In this document: positions 55,735 through 63,538 of the stretch, one piece after another
Layout of the letters: every line of letters begins with the position of its first letter
Numbering within the stretch: position 1 is the stretch's first letter
From: J027 sp034437655
GTDB lineage: Bacteria; Chloroflexota; Anaerolineae; Aggregatilineales; J027
Direction: 5' to 3'
DNA: 64,000 nt
Assembly (NCBI GenBank): GCA_034437655.1
Contig: DAOTTU010000044.1
Coordinates: 186,001-250,000, forward strand
Position numbers and translations under genes: made by a program
Notes under the pieces: generated by a model
What the model was told of the DNA's origin: nothing
Database searches by the model: none
Seen by the model: the letters and a program-made list of their open reading frames with translations, nothing else

Positions 55735-57228
55735 TTAACTGGTGGCTGCATTCTGCAAATAGGCGCGAATATCGACAAGGCGTTGATGGGCCTCGGGGTC
55801 GGTTTTTACTGCGTCGGCGATCTTGTTATAGCTGTGGAGTACCGTGCTATGGTTGCGCCCCCCCAACGCATTCCCAATCTCAAGCCACGAGGCCTGCGTT
55901 TCCTCGCGTGCAATATAGATGGCCCAGTGGCGTGCCTGCGAAATCTCCTGCGTGCGACTCTTGCTCACAATATCCTTCAATTCAAGTTGCAGCGCATTGG
56001 CCGTTCCACGGAGTACCTGTTCCAGACTAAGACGACGTTTGGTGTCGGCGATGTCGCGCGGGCGTAGCTGGGTGCTGCCGTCTGCCGCAGTTTCACTTCT
56101 GGAAAGCAGCATTCTTGCGAGGTCGAACGTCAAAGGCACCTGCATCAGTGTGCTATGTGCAATGAGTGTCGTCACCAACCCCTCCAGCATCCGGATATTC
56201 CCCTTTTGCTTGGCGACAAGTTCTGCAACTGGTGGGGGCAAACGATGACCACGGAGCGCGGATTTGTCTTGCACAATTGCCAGCCGTGTTTCAAAAGAGG
56301 GAGCCTGAATATCTACCTGAAGCCCCCATTCCAGCCGCGAAACCAGACGCTTTTCGAGCCCACGAATTTTGCCGGGAGAGCGATCAGCAGCCATCACAAC
56401 CTGCTTACCATGATTATGCAGCGTGTTGAAAGTGTGGAAGAACTCCTCCTGCGTGCTTTCTTTGCCAGCGATAAACTGAATGTCATCAATCAATAACACA
56501 TCGACTTCACGGAAATGGTCACGGAAGTCTGCGGTGGTTTTGGCACGGATGGATTCGACCAGCGCGTTCGTAAATTCTTCGGACGACGTATAAAGCACCC
56601 GTAGACCACGTTGATGGCAGAGGTTGCCAATCGCGTAGAGCAAATGTGTTTTACCAAGCCCCGTGTCGCCATATATAAAGAGCGGATTGTAAACAGCCCC
56701 CGGATTTTGGCTGACCGCGAAAGCAGCCGCTTGTGCCATCTGATTATTCGGCCCCACCACGAAATTGTCGAAGGTGTTGGTTGTGCGCAGTTGAGGATCC
56801 CAGTCATCGTTAGCGCTTTCTTGTGCAGCAAACGGTGATGCTTGCCACGGGTTGTGGGGTGGTGGGGGGGGCGTAGGCGTAGTCGCACGCGGCGGTACGC
56901 TGGGTTGCTTGTAGGGATGTGGCGTAGTGCCGAAGGGTAAACCATCGGTCTTGGTGTCTGCCCATCCTTGTTGGCTTTGTACAGGGTTAGAGACCACGAA
57001 GCAGATTTCAATCTGTTCACGGAAAATATCTGACAGCGTGTATTGGATTGCACGGTAAAGTCGCGTTTCAAGCCAGTCTTTGGCATACGCATTTTGCACG
57101 CTGATTGTGAATACACCTGCGTCATAAGCAATAAATTTGCAGTCCCGTACCCAGGTGTCGTATGTATGTTGTGGTAGCTGCAATTCTAGCTGACCACGTG
57201 TCGCTAGCCATGCATCTTGAGGATTCAT
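55735..57228 (-). CDS. dnaA: Chromosomal replication initiator protein
   Basis: 497 residues. Domain I (1-85) and a Pro-rich domain II (110-150) precede the AAA+ core: Walker A GDTGLGKTHLLYAIGN near 187-202, Walker B VLLIDDIQFIAGKE near 247-260, and sensor regions after it. Domain IV ends in the DnaA signature GRNHSTVLHSYNKI near 460-473, which reads the DnaA box. It binds ATP and opens the replication origin. The 676-base region upstream of it holds no gene and is a candidate origin. Confidence 0.97.
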   Translation of the reverse strand: MNPQDAWLATRGQLELQLPQHTYDTWVRDCKFIAYDAGVFTISVQNAYAKDWLETRLYRAIQYTLSDIFREQIEICFVVSNPVQSQQGWADTKTDGLPFGTTPHPYKQPSVPPRATTPTPPPPPHNPWQASPFAAQESANDDWDPQLRTTNTFDNFVVGPNNQMAQAAAFAVSQNPGAVYNPLFIYGDTGLGKTHLLYAIGNLCHQRGLRVLYTSSEEFTNALVESIRAKTTADFRDHFREVDVLLIDDIQFIAGKESTQEEFFHTFNTLHNHGKQVVMAADRSPGKIRGLEKRLVSRLEWGLQVDIQAPSFETRLAIVQDKSALRGHRLPPPVAELVAKQKGNIRMLEGLVTTLIAHSTLMQVPLTFDLARMLLSRSETAADGSTQLRPRDIADTKRRLSLEQVLRGTANALQLELKDIVSKSRTQEISQARHWAIYIAREETQASWLEIGNALGGRNHSTVLHSYNKIADAVKTDPEAHQRLVDIRAYLQNAATS

Positions 57229-57554
57229 ACGGATACAGTTTCCTGCCGATAACCGAATAAAATAAGCAACTATTTACCATGCTTACTGGTGCGCAGCTTC
57301 ATAACTAGCAAGCATACCAGCAGCCAACTACAGTGTTCATGATGTGGTAAATCGGCTTTGTTACGTTGATTCTATCCAACACGCCCAAGTTTTTGTGGAC
57401 AGCATCTCAGTGGAAACAGCATCTCTCTGTTTAGAAACTCGTGGAAAACTATCTCGAATGTGTATTTAGGTTTTATTGGTGCCAGATTCGTGTGATCAAC
57501 GTGAAAATAATTTTAACAAACCTTTGGCAAAGGTACAAGCACATTTACCCCCTT

Positions 57555-57585
57555 CAACCTTAAAACCTTCAGTTCTTTAAGGTTG
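57555..57585. repeat. Perfect 10-base inverted repeat
   Basis: CAACCTTAAA (57555-57564) and TTTAAGGTTG (57576-57585) flank an 11-base loop, and the flanks can extend the pairing. No T-run follows on either strand, so it is not a standard terminator. Confidence 0.6.
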
Positions 57586-57633
57586 GGAAGAATAATGGAC
57601 ATCACTTTTAAAATGCAGAAGATTTGTTCGGCC

Positions 57634-57677
57634 CCATATACGGTGATCGGATGCGAAAGAAACACCATAAACGGTGA
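57634..57677. repeat. 13-base direct repeat, 31-base period
   Basis: CCATATACGGTGA (57634-57646) and CCATAAACGGTGA (57665-57677) differ at one base. The 31-base spacing is close to three helical turns, as for two protein sites on one DNA face. Confidence 0.6.
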
Positions 57678-57834
57678 AAATAGCCTTGTTTTTGGGTTAG
57701 ATTATGAGAAATGTTAAAACTTTCGTTGTGTTGCAAAAAGTGCCATTTAATGCATTTTTTGGCATAAAGAAAACTTAACAAATGAGCTTCTGCCGCATTA
57801 TCCCTGACAATACTCATCCTTAGGCTCAGGATTG

Positions 57835-57863
57835 TTGGTTGACAGACGTCGTCATTGTATACT
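57835..57863 (+). promoter_or_regulatory. Predicted promoter of spoVS
   Basis: TTGGTT (57835-57840), a 17-base spacer and TATACT (57858-57863) lie 41 bases before the ATG. A TTGACA at 57839-57844 is too close to the -10 to serve it. Confidence 0.45.
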
Positions 57864-57904
57864 TAAGGTGAAACCTACGTTTATTTGTTCTAAGGAACAT
57901 TGCA

Positions 57905-58225
57905 ATGAACACTGCTGAGCAACGCTCTACACATCCACCGAACCGGGACGCCTCGGTTCAGAGCAACGTCATCAAAGTTGCCAATGATTCCCGTTCCACT
58001 GCCGTTGCAGGCGCAATCGCGGGTGTTATCCGGGAAAGCCAGCACGCCGAGGTGCAGGCGATTGGCGCTGGGGCCGTCTATCAGGCGGTGAAAGCCCTGG
58101 CGATTGCTCGGAGCTACCTCGCACAGGAAACCGACATCGTCCTTGTGCCTGTATTTACTGATGTCATGATAAACGGGCAGGAACGTACTGCAATTCGTTT
58201 TGTTGTAGACGCGAAACCCTTTTAA
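57905..58225 (+). CDS. spoVS: SpoVS-like protein
   Basis: 106 residues. After a polar N-terminal extension of about 20 residues, the whole SpoVS core follows: VIKVANDSRSTAVAGAIAGV, AEVQAIGAGAVYQAVKALAI, and FTDVMINGQERTAIRFVV. SpoVS is an Alba-like small DNA/RNA-binding protein. It acts in sporulation in Bacillus but is widely kept in bacteria that make no spores, where its role is unclear. AAGGA precedes the ATG at a short distance. It lies across a long non-coding region from dnaA and has its own terminator. Confidence 0.93.
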   Translation: MNTAEQRSTHPPNRDASVQSNVIKVANDSRSTAVAGAIAGVIRESQHAEVQAIGAGAVYQAVKALAIARSYLAQETDIVLVPVFTDVMINGQERTAIRFVVDAKPF

Positions 58226-58273
58226 CCCTTTCTCTCTCTCATACTTATTCACCTGACGGCACTTAAAGCCGAC

Positions 58274-58311
58274 AAGCCCTCACCACTACCTGTGGTGCCG
58301 GGGCTTTTTAT
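58274..58311 (+). terminator. Rho-independent terminator of spoVS
   Basis: AAGCCC-T-CACCAC (58274-58286) pairs with GTGGTG-CC-GGGCTT (about 58292-58306) around a five-base loop, and a T-run (TTTTTA) follows directly. It is strong and complete. Confidence 0.9.
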
Positions 58312-58449
58312 ATTTCCCCTTTCGCGCCAACTTTAGATATAATATCAAGGTGTTTTGTAACTTCGCGTTATAAAATTTACGTCGTTGTCTGCATCAACAA
58401 ATAACCGCCATCCAGCGAATACCTGACTTGCATGGGAGAATTGAATTGC

Positions 58450-60204
58450 ATGTCCACTTCCGTTGATCCGGAGATCACCGCAAAAATCTTAGAAGCACAG
58501 AGTTTACGTGGTCGCCCCCCCACCAGCCGCCTTGTTCCCTATCGTAGCATCCGTCATCTGATTGAATCACGTGCGCAGGAATCACCGAATAAAGTCTTCC
58601 TGATCCATTACGACAAAGATGACCACCGCCACCAGATGACCTATGCGCAGTTCAACGCTGCTGTCAACCAGACGTCAAACTTGTTGCTGGAACTGGGTGT
58701 GAAACGGGGCGACCGGGTTGCAACAATTTCCCACAATCATCATGACACCGTCGTAATCTACTTCGCATGCTGGATGATTGGTGCAACGGTTGCGCCGCAA
58801 AATATTGCGGAAGACGATCAGCGCATAGCATTCATTCTACGCAACAGCAAAGCAGTTGTGGCCCTCGTTCATGCTGACTATTTTGAACGGGCACAACGAA
58901 TTGTTCGGAGTGATGTAGAAGGGCTTGGGGCAAAGAACGTACGTCGTATTGTGCAGGTTGGTGGCCAGCCCAAGGAAGGGGCGGCGCACTTTCAGACGTT
59001 ACGCAAAAACATGCCAGATACAGTCGAATTTCTTGACATCACGACGCTGGATGATGAAAGTTTGCTCGTCTACACCTCTGGGACCACAGGCCCACCTAAG
59101 GGAGTCCTTTTAACACAGTACAATATGTTGGTTGACGCCTATGGTATTTCAGCATGGCAGGGCATCACTGGCAACCAGCGTATGATGTGCGTTTTGCCGA
59201 TTCATCATGTCAACGGCACGATTGTCACCCTCATCACCCCACTTTTTGTCGGGGGTAGCACCGTTCTAAACCGCGCCTACAGTTCCCGCACATTCTGGCA
59301 ACGTATTGCAGCCGAGAAGGTCAATGTCGTGAGTGTGGTGCCGACACTGCTACAGTTTAGCTGTGAATATGCCGACACCCAGCTTGAAAATGATGAGAGT
59401 ATCTGGGGAGAAGGTGTTGCACGTGACGACTTAAACCACTTTCGGCATTTGATCTGCGGTGCAGGGACACTGGCAGTTGCGTTGGCACAACGCTTCGAGG
59501 CACAGTTCGGGTTCCCGATATTGCATGGCTATGGACTCAGTGAATCGACTTGCTATAGCTGCTTTTTGCCGATTGATCTATCTGAAGAAACACATGCGCA
59601 GTGGCTGGCAGAACATGGCTACCCTAGCATCGGGTGTCCTATTTCAACGAATGAGATGGGCATTTTTGACGCCAGCGGTAGTGGTGCGCAACTAGGGCCC
59701 GGTGAACGCGGTGAAATCTGCATTCGCGGCCACAACATCATGAAATATTATTTCCAACGGCCAGACGCCAACGCTGAAACCTTCAAATTTGGTTGGTTCC
59801 GCAGCGGTGACGAAGGCTTCTACCTCGAAGACGAACGTGGCCGACTGTTTTTCTTTATTACAGGACGCTTGAAAGAGCTGATTAACCGGGGTGGTGTCAA
59901 GTTCAGCCCATTTGACATAGAAGAAGTGTTGTTAAAAATTCCCGGCGTTAAGGTTGGGCTGGCCATCGCCTTCGACAATGACTACTATGGCGAAGAAGTC
60001 GGCGCGTATATCGTTCTGGAAGACGGTGCAACGTTGTCCGCTGATGAAGTTTTGACATTTTGCGCAGAACGAATGCCGTTTGAAAAACGTCCCAAGGTGG
60101 TTGTTTTTGGTGAAGATGTTCCGGTCACCAGCACGGGCAAATATCAGCGCCTAAATCTGCGCGACCGCTTTGTAGACTGGAAGACTACCCAATTCCGCAA
60201 GTAA
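58450..60204 (+). CDS. Acyl-CoA synthetase / AMP-dependent ligase
   Basis: 584 residues from ATG 58450, with GGAG 11 bases upstream; ATG 58432 lacks a ribosome binding site. The AMP-binding P-loop is VYTSGTTGPPKGV near 205-217. HGYGLSESTC near 358 and WFRSGDEGFY near 450 are core motifs, and GRLKELINRGGVKFSPFDIE near 475 is the hinge. The catalytic lysine lies in TSTGKYQRLN near 570. It forms acyl-AMP and then acyl-CoA. The substrate chain cannot be told. It precedes an acyl-CoA dehydrogenase by 46 bases, so the pair probably activates and oxidises one acid. Confidence 0.93.
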   Translation: MSTSVDPEITAKILEAQSLRGRPPTSRLVPYRSIRHLIESRAQESPNKVFLIHYDKDDHRHQMTYAQFNAAVNQTSNLLLELGVKRGDRVATISHNHHDTVVIYFACWMIGATVAPQNIAEDDQRIAFILRNSKAVVALVHADYFERAQRIVRSDVEGLGAKNVRRIVQVGGQPKEGAAHFQTLRKNMPDTVEFLDITTLDDESLLVYTSGTTGPPKGVLLTQYNMLVDAYGISAWQGITGNQRMMCVLPIHHVNGTIVTLITPLFVGGSTVLNRAYSSRTFWQRIAAEKVNVVSVVPTLLQFSCEYADTQLENDESIWGEGVARDDLNHFRHLICGAGTLAVALAQRFEAQFGFPILHGYGLSESTCYSCFLPIDLSEETHAQWLAEHGYPSIGCPISTNEMGIFDASGSGAQLGPGERGEICIRGHNIMKYYFQRPDANAETFKFGWFRSGDEGFYLEDERGRLFFFITGRLKELINRGGVKFSPFDIEEVLLKIPGVKVGLAIAFDNDYYGEEVGAYIVLEDGATLSADEVLTFCAERMPFEKRPKVVVFGEDVPVTSTGKYQRLNLRDRFVDWKTTQFRK

Positions 60205-60250
60205 TGTAACCCACATCTAAACTTTTGATTGTAACGGAGAAAGCACACGA

Positions 60251-61408
60251 ATGGACTTTGAACTCAACGACGAACAGCGTATGTATCGTGATGCTGTGCG
60301 CGACTTTGCCCGGCGTGAAATTGCACCCCACGCTGCTGAGGCGGACGAAACCGGCCAACTTAACTGGGACGCAATTAAAAAAATGCCGACGCTCGGCCTG
60401 ACAGGGATGCAAGTGCCCGAAGAATATGGTGGCGCAGCACTGGATACGGTCAGTGTGGCGCTGGCATTGGAAGAAATTGCCTATGCTTGTGGCTCGACAG
60501 CGCTTTCCATCGCCGCACACAACGGCCTATGTGCCGGGCCGATTGCAAATTGGGGAACCGAGGCCCAGAAACAGAAATATCTCCCGAAGCTGACGTCTGG
60601 CGAATATCTTGGAGCATTGGCGCTCACTGAACCCGATGCTGGCTCTGACCTGAGCAATCTCAAAACCAATGCAGTTCACGAAAACGGCCACTGGGTTCTC
60701 AACGGGCACAAAGCCTGGATTACGAACCCGGGCCATGCCCCGGTGATTATCACGTTAACCCGTACCGATCAGAATGCTGGTTCACAGGGGTTTTCAATGC
60801 TTCTGGTTGAGCCAGAAACGGAAGGTGTCACCATCCATGCGCCTGAGAAGAAGATGGGGCTGAACGCTTCCTGCACGCAGCAAATCACCTATGAGGACGT
60901 CAAAATACCTGTAGAAGAAAGTGTACTCGGTGATGAAGGGCGCGGCTTTCATCAGACAATGGCAACCTTAGACAGCGGACGTATTACTATTGCGGCGTTG
61001 AGTATTGGCCTGGCCCGGGCAGCTTTTGATGCCGCCATGAAGTATGCAGGTGAGCGTGAAGCCTTTGGCAAACCGATTGCGCGGCATCAGGCGATTCAAT
61101 GGATGATCGCCGATGGTGCGCTTGAAATCGAGGCAGCGCGGTTATTGACGATGCAAGCGGCATGGTTGAAAGACTGCGGCAAGCCTTTCAGCAAGCAGGC
61201 AGCCATGGCCAAACTCTATGCGTCTGAAGTCGCAGAACGGGTTTGCTTTAATGCCATTCAAATTCACGGCTCGTACGGCTACAGTCGCGAGTTCCCGGTA
61301 GAACGGATTTATCGTGACCAACGCCTGATGACCATTGGTGAAGGCACGAGCCAGATTCAACGCATCGTTATTTCACGCCGCGTTATGGAAGAATATGGCA
61401 TGAAATAG
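60251..61408 (+). CDS. Acyl-CoA dehydrogenase
   Basis: 385 residues, the usual length. ALTEPDAGSDLSNLKT near 128-143 binds the flavin and substrate, GHKAWITNPGHA near 154 follows, and IHGSYGYSREFPVERIYRD near 340 precedes the catalytic glutamate in IGEGTSQIQR near 367-376. The position of that glutamate is that of short/medium-chain members. The enzyme introduces the alpha-beta double bond of acyl-CoA and passes electrons to ETF. A terminator follows. Confidence 0.96.
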   Translation: MDFELNDEQRMYRDAVRDFARREIAPHAAEADETGQLNWDAIKKMPTLGLTGMQVPEEYGGAALDTVSVALALEEIAYACGSTALSIAAHNGLCAGPIANWGTEAQKQKYLPKLTSGEYLGALALTEPDAGSDLSNLKTNAVHENGHWVLNGHKAWITNPGHAPVIITLTRTDQNAGSQGFSMLLVEPETEGVTIHAPEKKMGLNASCTQQITYEDVKIPVEESVLGDEGRGFHQTMATLDSGRITIAALSIGLARAAFDAAMKYAGEREAFGKPIARHQAIQWMIADGALEIEAARLLTMQAAWLKDCGKPFSKQAAMAKLYASEVAERVCFNAIQIHGSYGYSREFPVERIYRDQRLMTIGEGTSQIQRIVISRRVMEEYGMK

Positions 61409-61433
61409 ACGTTCTTGCTACACAAAACTCAAA

Positions 61434-61467
61434 GAAGGGCATCGACAACTGATGCCTCTTTTTTTCT
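61434..61467 (+). terminator. Rho-independent terminator after the acyl-CoA dehydrogenase
   Basis: GGGCATC (61437-61443) pairs with GATGCC (61451-61456) around a seven-base loop. A run of T with one C (TCTTTTTTTC) follows. Confidence 0.88.
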
Positions 61468-61501
61468 CTCAAAGTTATGTAAGTTTAAAAACTAGCAATC
61501 C

Positions 61502-61530
61502 TTGACATCCCCCCTACAAGCGCATACAAT
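61502..61530 (+). promoter_or_regulatory. Canonical sigma-70 promoter upstream of the DUF177-sigma operon
   Basis: TTGACA (61502-61507), a 17-base spacer and TACAAT (61525-61530) make the best promoter in the window. Transcription should start near 61537, leaving a leader of about 180 bases before the ATG at 61716. Confidence 0.85.
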
Positions 61531-61536
61531 ATTCAA

Positions 61537-61715
61537 GATAAGAGATTTCAACCTTTTTCATAATTCAAGCACAAGGGCAAATTCGGCCGCCTGCACAAGA
61601 GAACCACCGTTCGCGCGGCAGCAAGTGCTTCCAGACGGAATCTCTCCATCTCATGCGAAAGGAGGAAAGCCCGAACTCCTGACTTTCACTCAGACGCCAC
61701 AGGGCTGCATACCTA
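61537..61715 (+). promoter_or_regulatory. Structured 5' leader with possible ribosome-site pseudoknot
   Basis: Nested helices: AGAGATTTC (61541-61549) with GGAATCTCT (61637-61645); AAGCAC (61567-61572) with GTGCTT (61625-61630); GCCGC (61586-61590) with GCGGC (61615-61619); GAAC (61601-61604) with GTTC (61609-61612). A separate hairpin AGGAG/CTCCT (61660-61664/61676-61680) has AGCCC (61668-61672) in its loop, which can pair with GGGCT (61702-61706) over the only Shine-Dalgarno-like bases before the ATG. I matched it to no known riboswitch class. It looks like a translational control element. Confidence 0.5.
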
Positions 61716-62264
61716 ATGACTCCAGATCATAACAAAAACTACATTCACGCCAGCAAAGTACTTCGCATCAATGTTGGCTATGTGCTGGCGCAGGCCGTCG
61801 GCTACACCAGTGAGTCGGCAATTGAAGTGCCATCCCCGGTACTGATTGCGGAAGACCTGATTATCGAACACCTCTATATGTCGATGCGCTTGACGCACGC
61901 ACACAGCGGGGTGATGGTTGAAGGCCAGGCAGAAACCAGCGTGTTTACCAATTGCTCGCGCTGTGTTGACGAAATCCCGCTACCCATCACGTTCAAGTTT
62001 GCAGAAGTCTTCGCGAGCAAACCGACACTCGATACTCAATTTAAGGTCGATGATGGTACCTCTGTCGATCTTACAGAACTGGTGCGCGAAGAAGCATTGT
62101 TGCATATCCCGATGGTGACGCCTTACGACGAGAATCAACGTTGTTTATTCTGTGAACGCACATTTGATGATATTCTTAGGGAGCATGGGCTTGTTGATGA
62201 CATTGACCCACGCTTCGAAGCGCTTAAAACCTTGCGTGATCGCTTGAATAATTCTGACGAGTAG
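61716..62264 (+). CDS. DUF177 (YceD) family protein
   Basis: 182 residues. NCSRCVDEIPLPITFKFAEV near 78-97 and CLFCERTF near 145 give the paired CxxC motifs of DUF177, and VDLTELVREEALLHIPM near 112-128 is the conserved core. In many bacteria DUF177 sits before rpmF (ribosomal protein L32) and is linked to 23S rRNA or ribosome assembly. Here rpmF is not adjacent; the primary sigma factor follows by 33 bases. The only nearby ribosome binding site is the weak AGGG at 61701-61704, which may be occluded by the leader. Confidence 0.9.
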   Translation: MTPDHNKNYIHASKVLRINVGYVLAQAVGYTSESAIEVPSPVLIAEDLIIEHLYMSMRLTHAHSGVMVEGQAETSVFTNCSRCVDEIPLPITFKFAEVFASKPTLDTQFKVDDGTSVDLTELVREEALLHIPMVTPYDENQRCLFCERTFDDILREHGLVDDIDPRFEALKTLRDRLNNSDE

Positions 62265-62297
62265 ACACAATGCAAAGTCCATTACCGAGGGGGATGA

Positions 62298-63425
62298 ATG
62301 TCTGACCTTTACAAAAACGCGGCTGGCTATTCTGAAGAGGAAGACGACCTCATAGGCGAACTAAATGACGATGCTGAAGATGTTTTTGCATACCCCGGGC
62401 ACAAACCAGATACGGCCAGTGCTGATGCCAGTGACGAAGATGACGACTTCAACCTCTTTGAATTTGATGAAGATGACGACGATGACTTGGACGATGACTT
62501 CGATATTTCGGATGTCGCGTCAGACGATACGGTTGGGCTCTATTTAAAGGAAATGGCACGTGTCCCGCTGTTGACCACTGAAGAGGAAGTTTCATTGGCA
62601 CAACGGTTGGAAAAGGGACAATTAGCAAGTGAAAAACTGGCAACACTGAACGGCAAAGCCACTGCTGAAGAACGCGAAGCCCTGATCCATGCTGTGAACG
62701 ATGGTCGCGAAGCCCGCGAACACCTTATCAAAGCCAACACACGCCTGGTTGTCAGTATTGCCAAACGCTATATGTCGCGTGGGGTGCCGTTTTTGGACTT
62801 GATTCAAGAGGGCAATCTTGGTTTGATGAAGGCCGTCGAAAAATTTGATTATCGCCGGGGCTATCGCTTCAGCACCTACGCAACCTGGTGGATTCGACAG
62901 ACGATCACTCGTGCTATTGCGGACCAGGGGCGCACTATTCGGGTGCCTGTGCATATGTCCGACCGCATCCGCAACCTTTATAAAGCCGCCCGCGAACTTG
63001 AACAGAAGTATGGCCGCAAGCCAACCCCCGAAGAAATTGCGGAAGAACTTGACCTGGAACCACGCAAGGTGCAGTGGATGCTCAAAGTCTCCTGGCGACC
63101 ACTTAGTCTGGAACGCCCTGTTGGGGAAGATGACGAAAATGAGCTGGGTAATTTCATTGAAGACTACAGCATGCCGACTCCCTTGCAAAGCGCCTATCAG
63201 ACTGTGTTGCGTGAAAAACTTGAAGAAGTGCTAAGCACACTTTCTCCGCGCGAAGCACGAATTTTGCGGTTGCGCTTTGGGCTGCAAGATGGGCGTGGCT
63301 ATACCCTTGAAGAAGTCGGGCAAAAATTTGGGCTGACTCGTGAGCGCATTCGTCAGATTGAAGGGAAAGCGCTGCGACGCCTACGCCATCCGCGCCGCTC
63401 ACGCCAGCTTCGTGACTTTACCTGA
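62298..63425 (+). CDS. rpoD: RNA polymerase primary sigma factor (sigma-70)
   Basis: 375 residues. An N-terminal region of about 75 residues is strikingly acidic (FDEDDDDDLDDDFDISD) and replaces a usual region 1.1. Region 1.2 begins DTVGLYLKEM near 77. Region 2, with the core-binding and -10 reading segment (DLIQEGNLGLMKAVEKFDYR, then FSTYATWWIRQTI), is near 165-205. Region 3 follows near 220-290. Region 4 has the helix-turn-helix YTLEEVGQKFGLTRERIRQI near 335-354, which reads the -35 box. GAGGGGG precedes the ATG. Co-transcription with DUF177 would couple it to the structured leader. Confidence 0.96.
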   Translation: MSDLYKNAAGYSEEEDDLIGELNDDAEDVFAYPGHKPDTASADASDEDDDFNLFEFDEDDDDDLDDDFDISDVASDDTVGLYLKEMARVPLLTTEEEVSLAQRLEKGQLASEKLATLNGKATAEEREALIHAVNDGREAREHLIKANTRLVVSIAKRYMSRGVPFLDLIQEGNLGLMKAVEKFDYRRGYRFSTYATWWIRQTITRAIADQGRTIRVPVHMSDRIRNLYKAARELEQKYGRKPTPEEIAEELDLEPRKVQWMLKVSWRPLSLERPVGEDDENELGNFIEDYSMPTPLQSAYQTVLREKLEEVLSTLSPREARILRLRFGLQDGRGYTLEEVGQKFGLTRERIRQIEGKALRRLRHPRRSRQLRDFT

Positions 63426-63473
63426 ACTGATAATTTGATAATCATTTGCGACATCAGATTTTTGTTTTCCAAC

Positions 63474-63501
63474 AACGCTGCAACTTATTTGCGGCGTTTT
63501 G
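63474..63501 (+). terminator. Rho-independent terminator after the sigma factor gene
   Basis: AACGCTGCAA (63474-63483) pairs with TTGCGGCGTT (63489-63498; one G-T pair) around a five-base loop, followed by TTG. The T-tract is short. Confidence 0.7.
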
Positions 63502-63538
63502 CTTATCAGTGGCACTTGTATTGATCAGGAGACATTTC

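Larger units (their letters stand above)
57229..57904. other. Long non-coding region upstream of dnaA, candidate origin of replication
   Basis: 676 bases with no credible gene, AT-rich toward the right. Nine-base matches to the DnaA box with two mismatches occur on the + strand at about 57343 (TGTGGTAAA), 57394 (TGTGGACAG), 57440 (CGTGGAAAA), 57459 (TGTGTATTT) and 57491 (TGTGATCAA). No perfect TTATCCACA is present. It also holds a 10-base inverted repeat and a 13-base direct repeat (listed apart). Position next to dnaA is the main argument. Confidence 0.4.

Noticed and set aside
57839..57844. TTGACA as -35 box for spoVS
   Set aside because: Only 13 bases separate it from TATACT, too short for sigma-70. 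TTGGTT at 57835 has the correct 17-base spacing.
61658..61680. Second RNase P-like core (GAGGAAAGCCCGAAC)
   Set aside because: It resembles the rnpB 5' core, but the rest of an RNase P RNA is missing and a full rnpB is present at 34130-34486.
61537..61715. Known riboswitch class in the leader before DUF177
   Set aside because: I compared by eye with c-di-GMP-I (GCACAGGGCAAACC), cobalamin (GCCACTG box), TPP, SAM-I, ydaO and T-box consensus elements. Fragments resemble some of them, but no class has its core elements in order.
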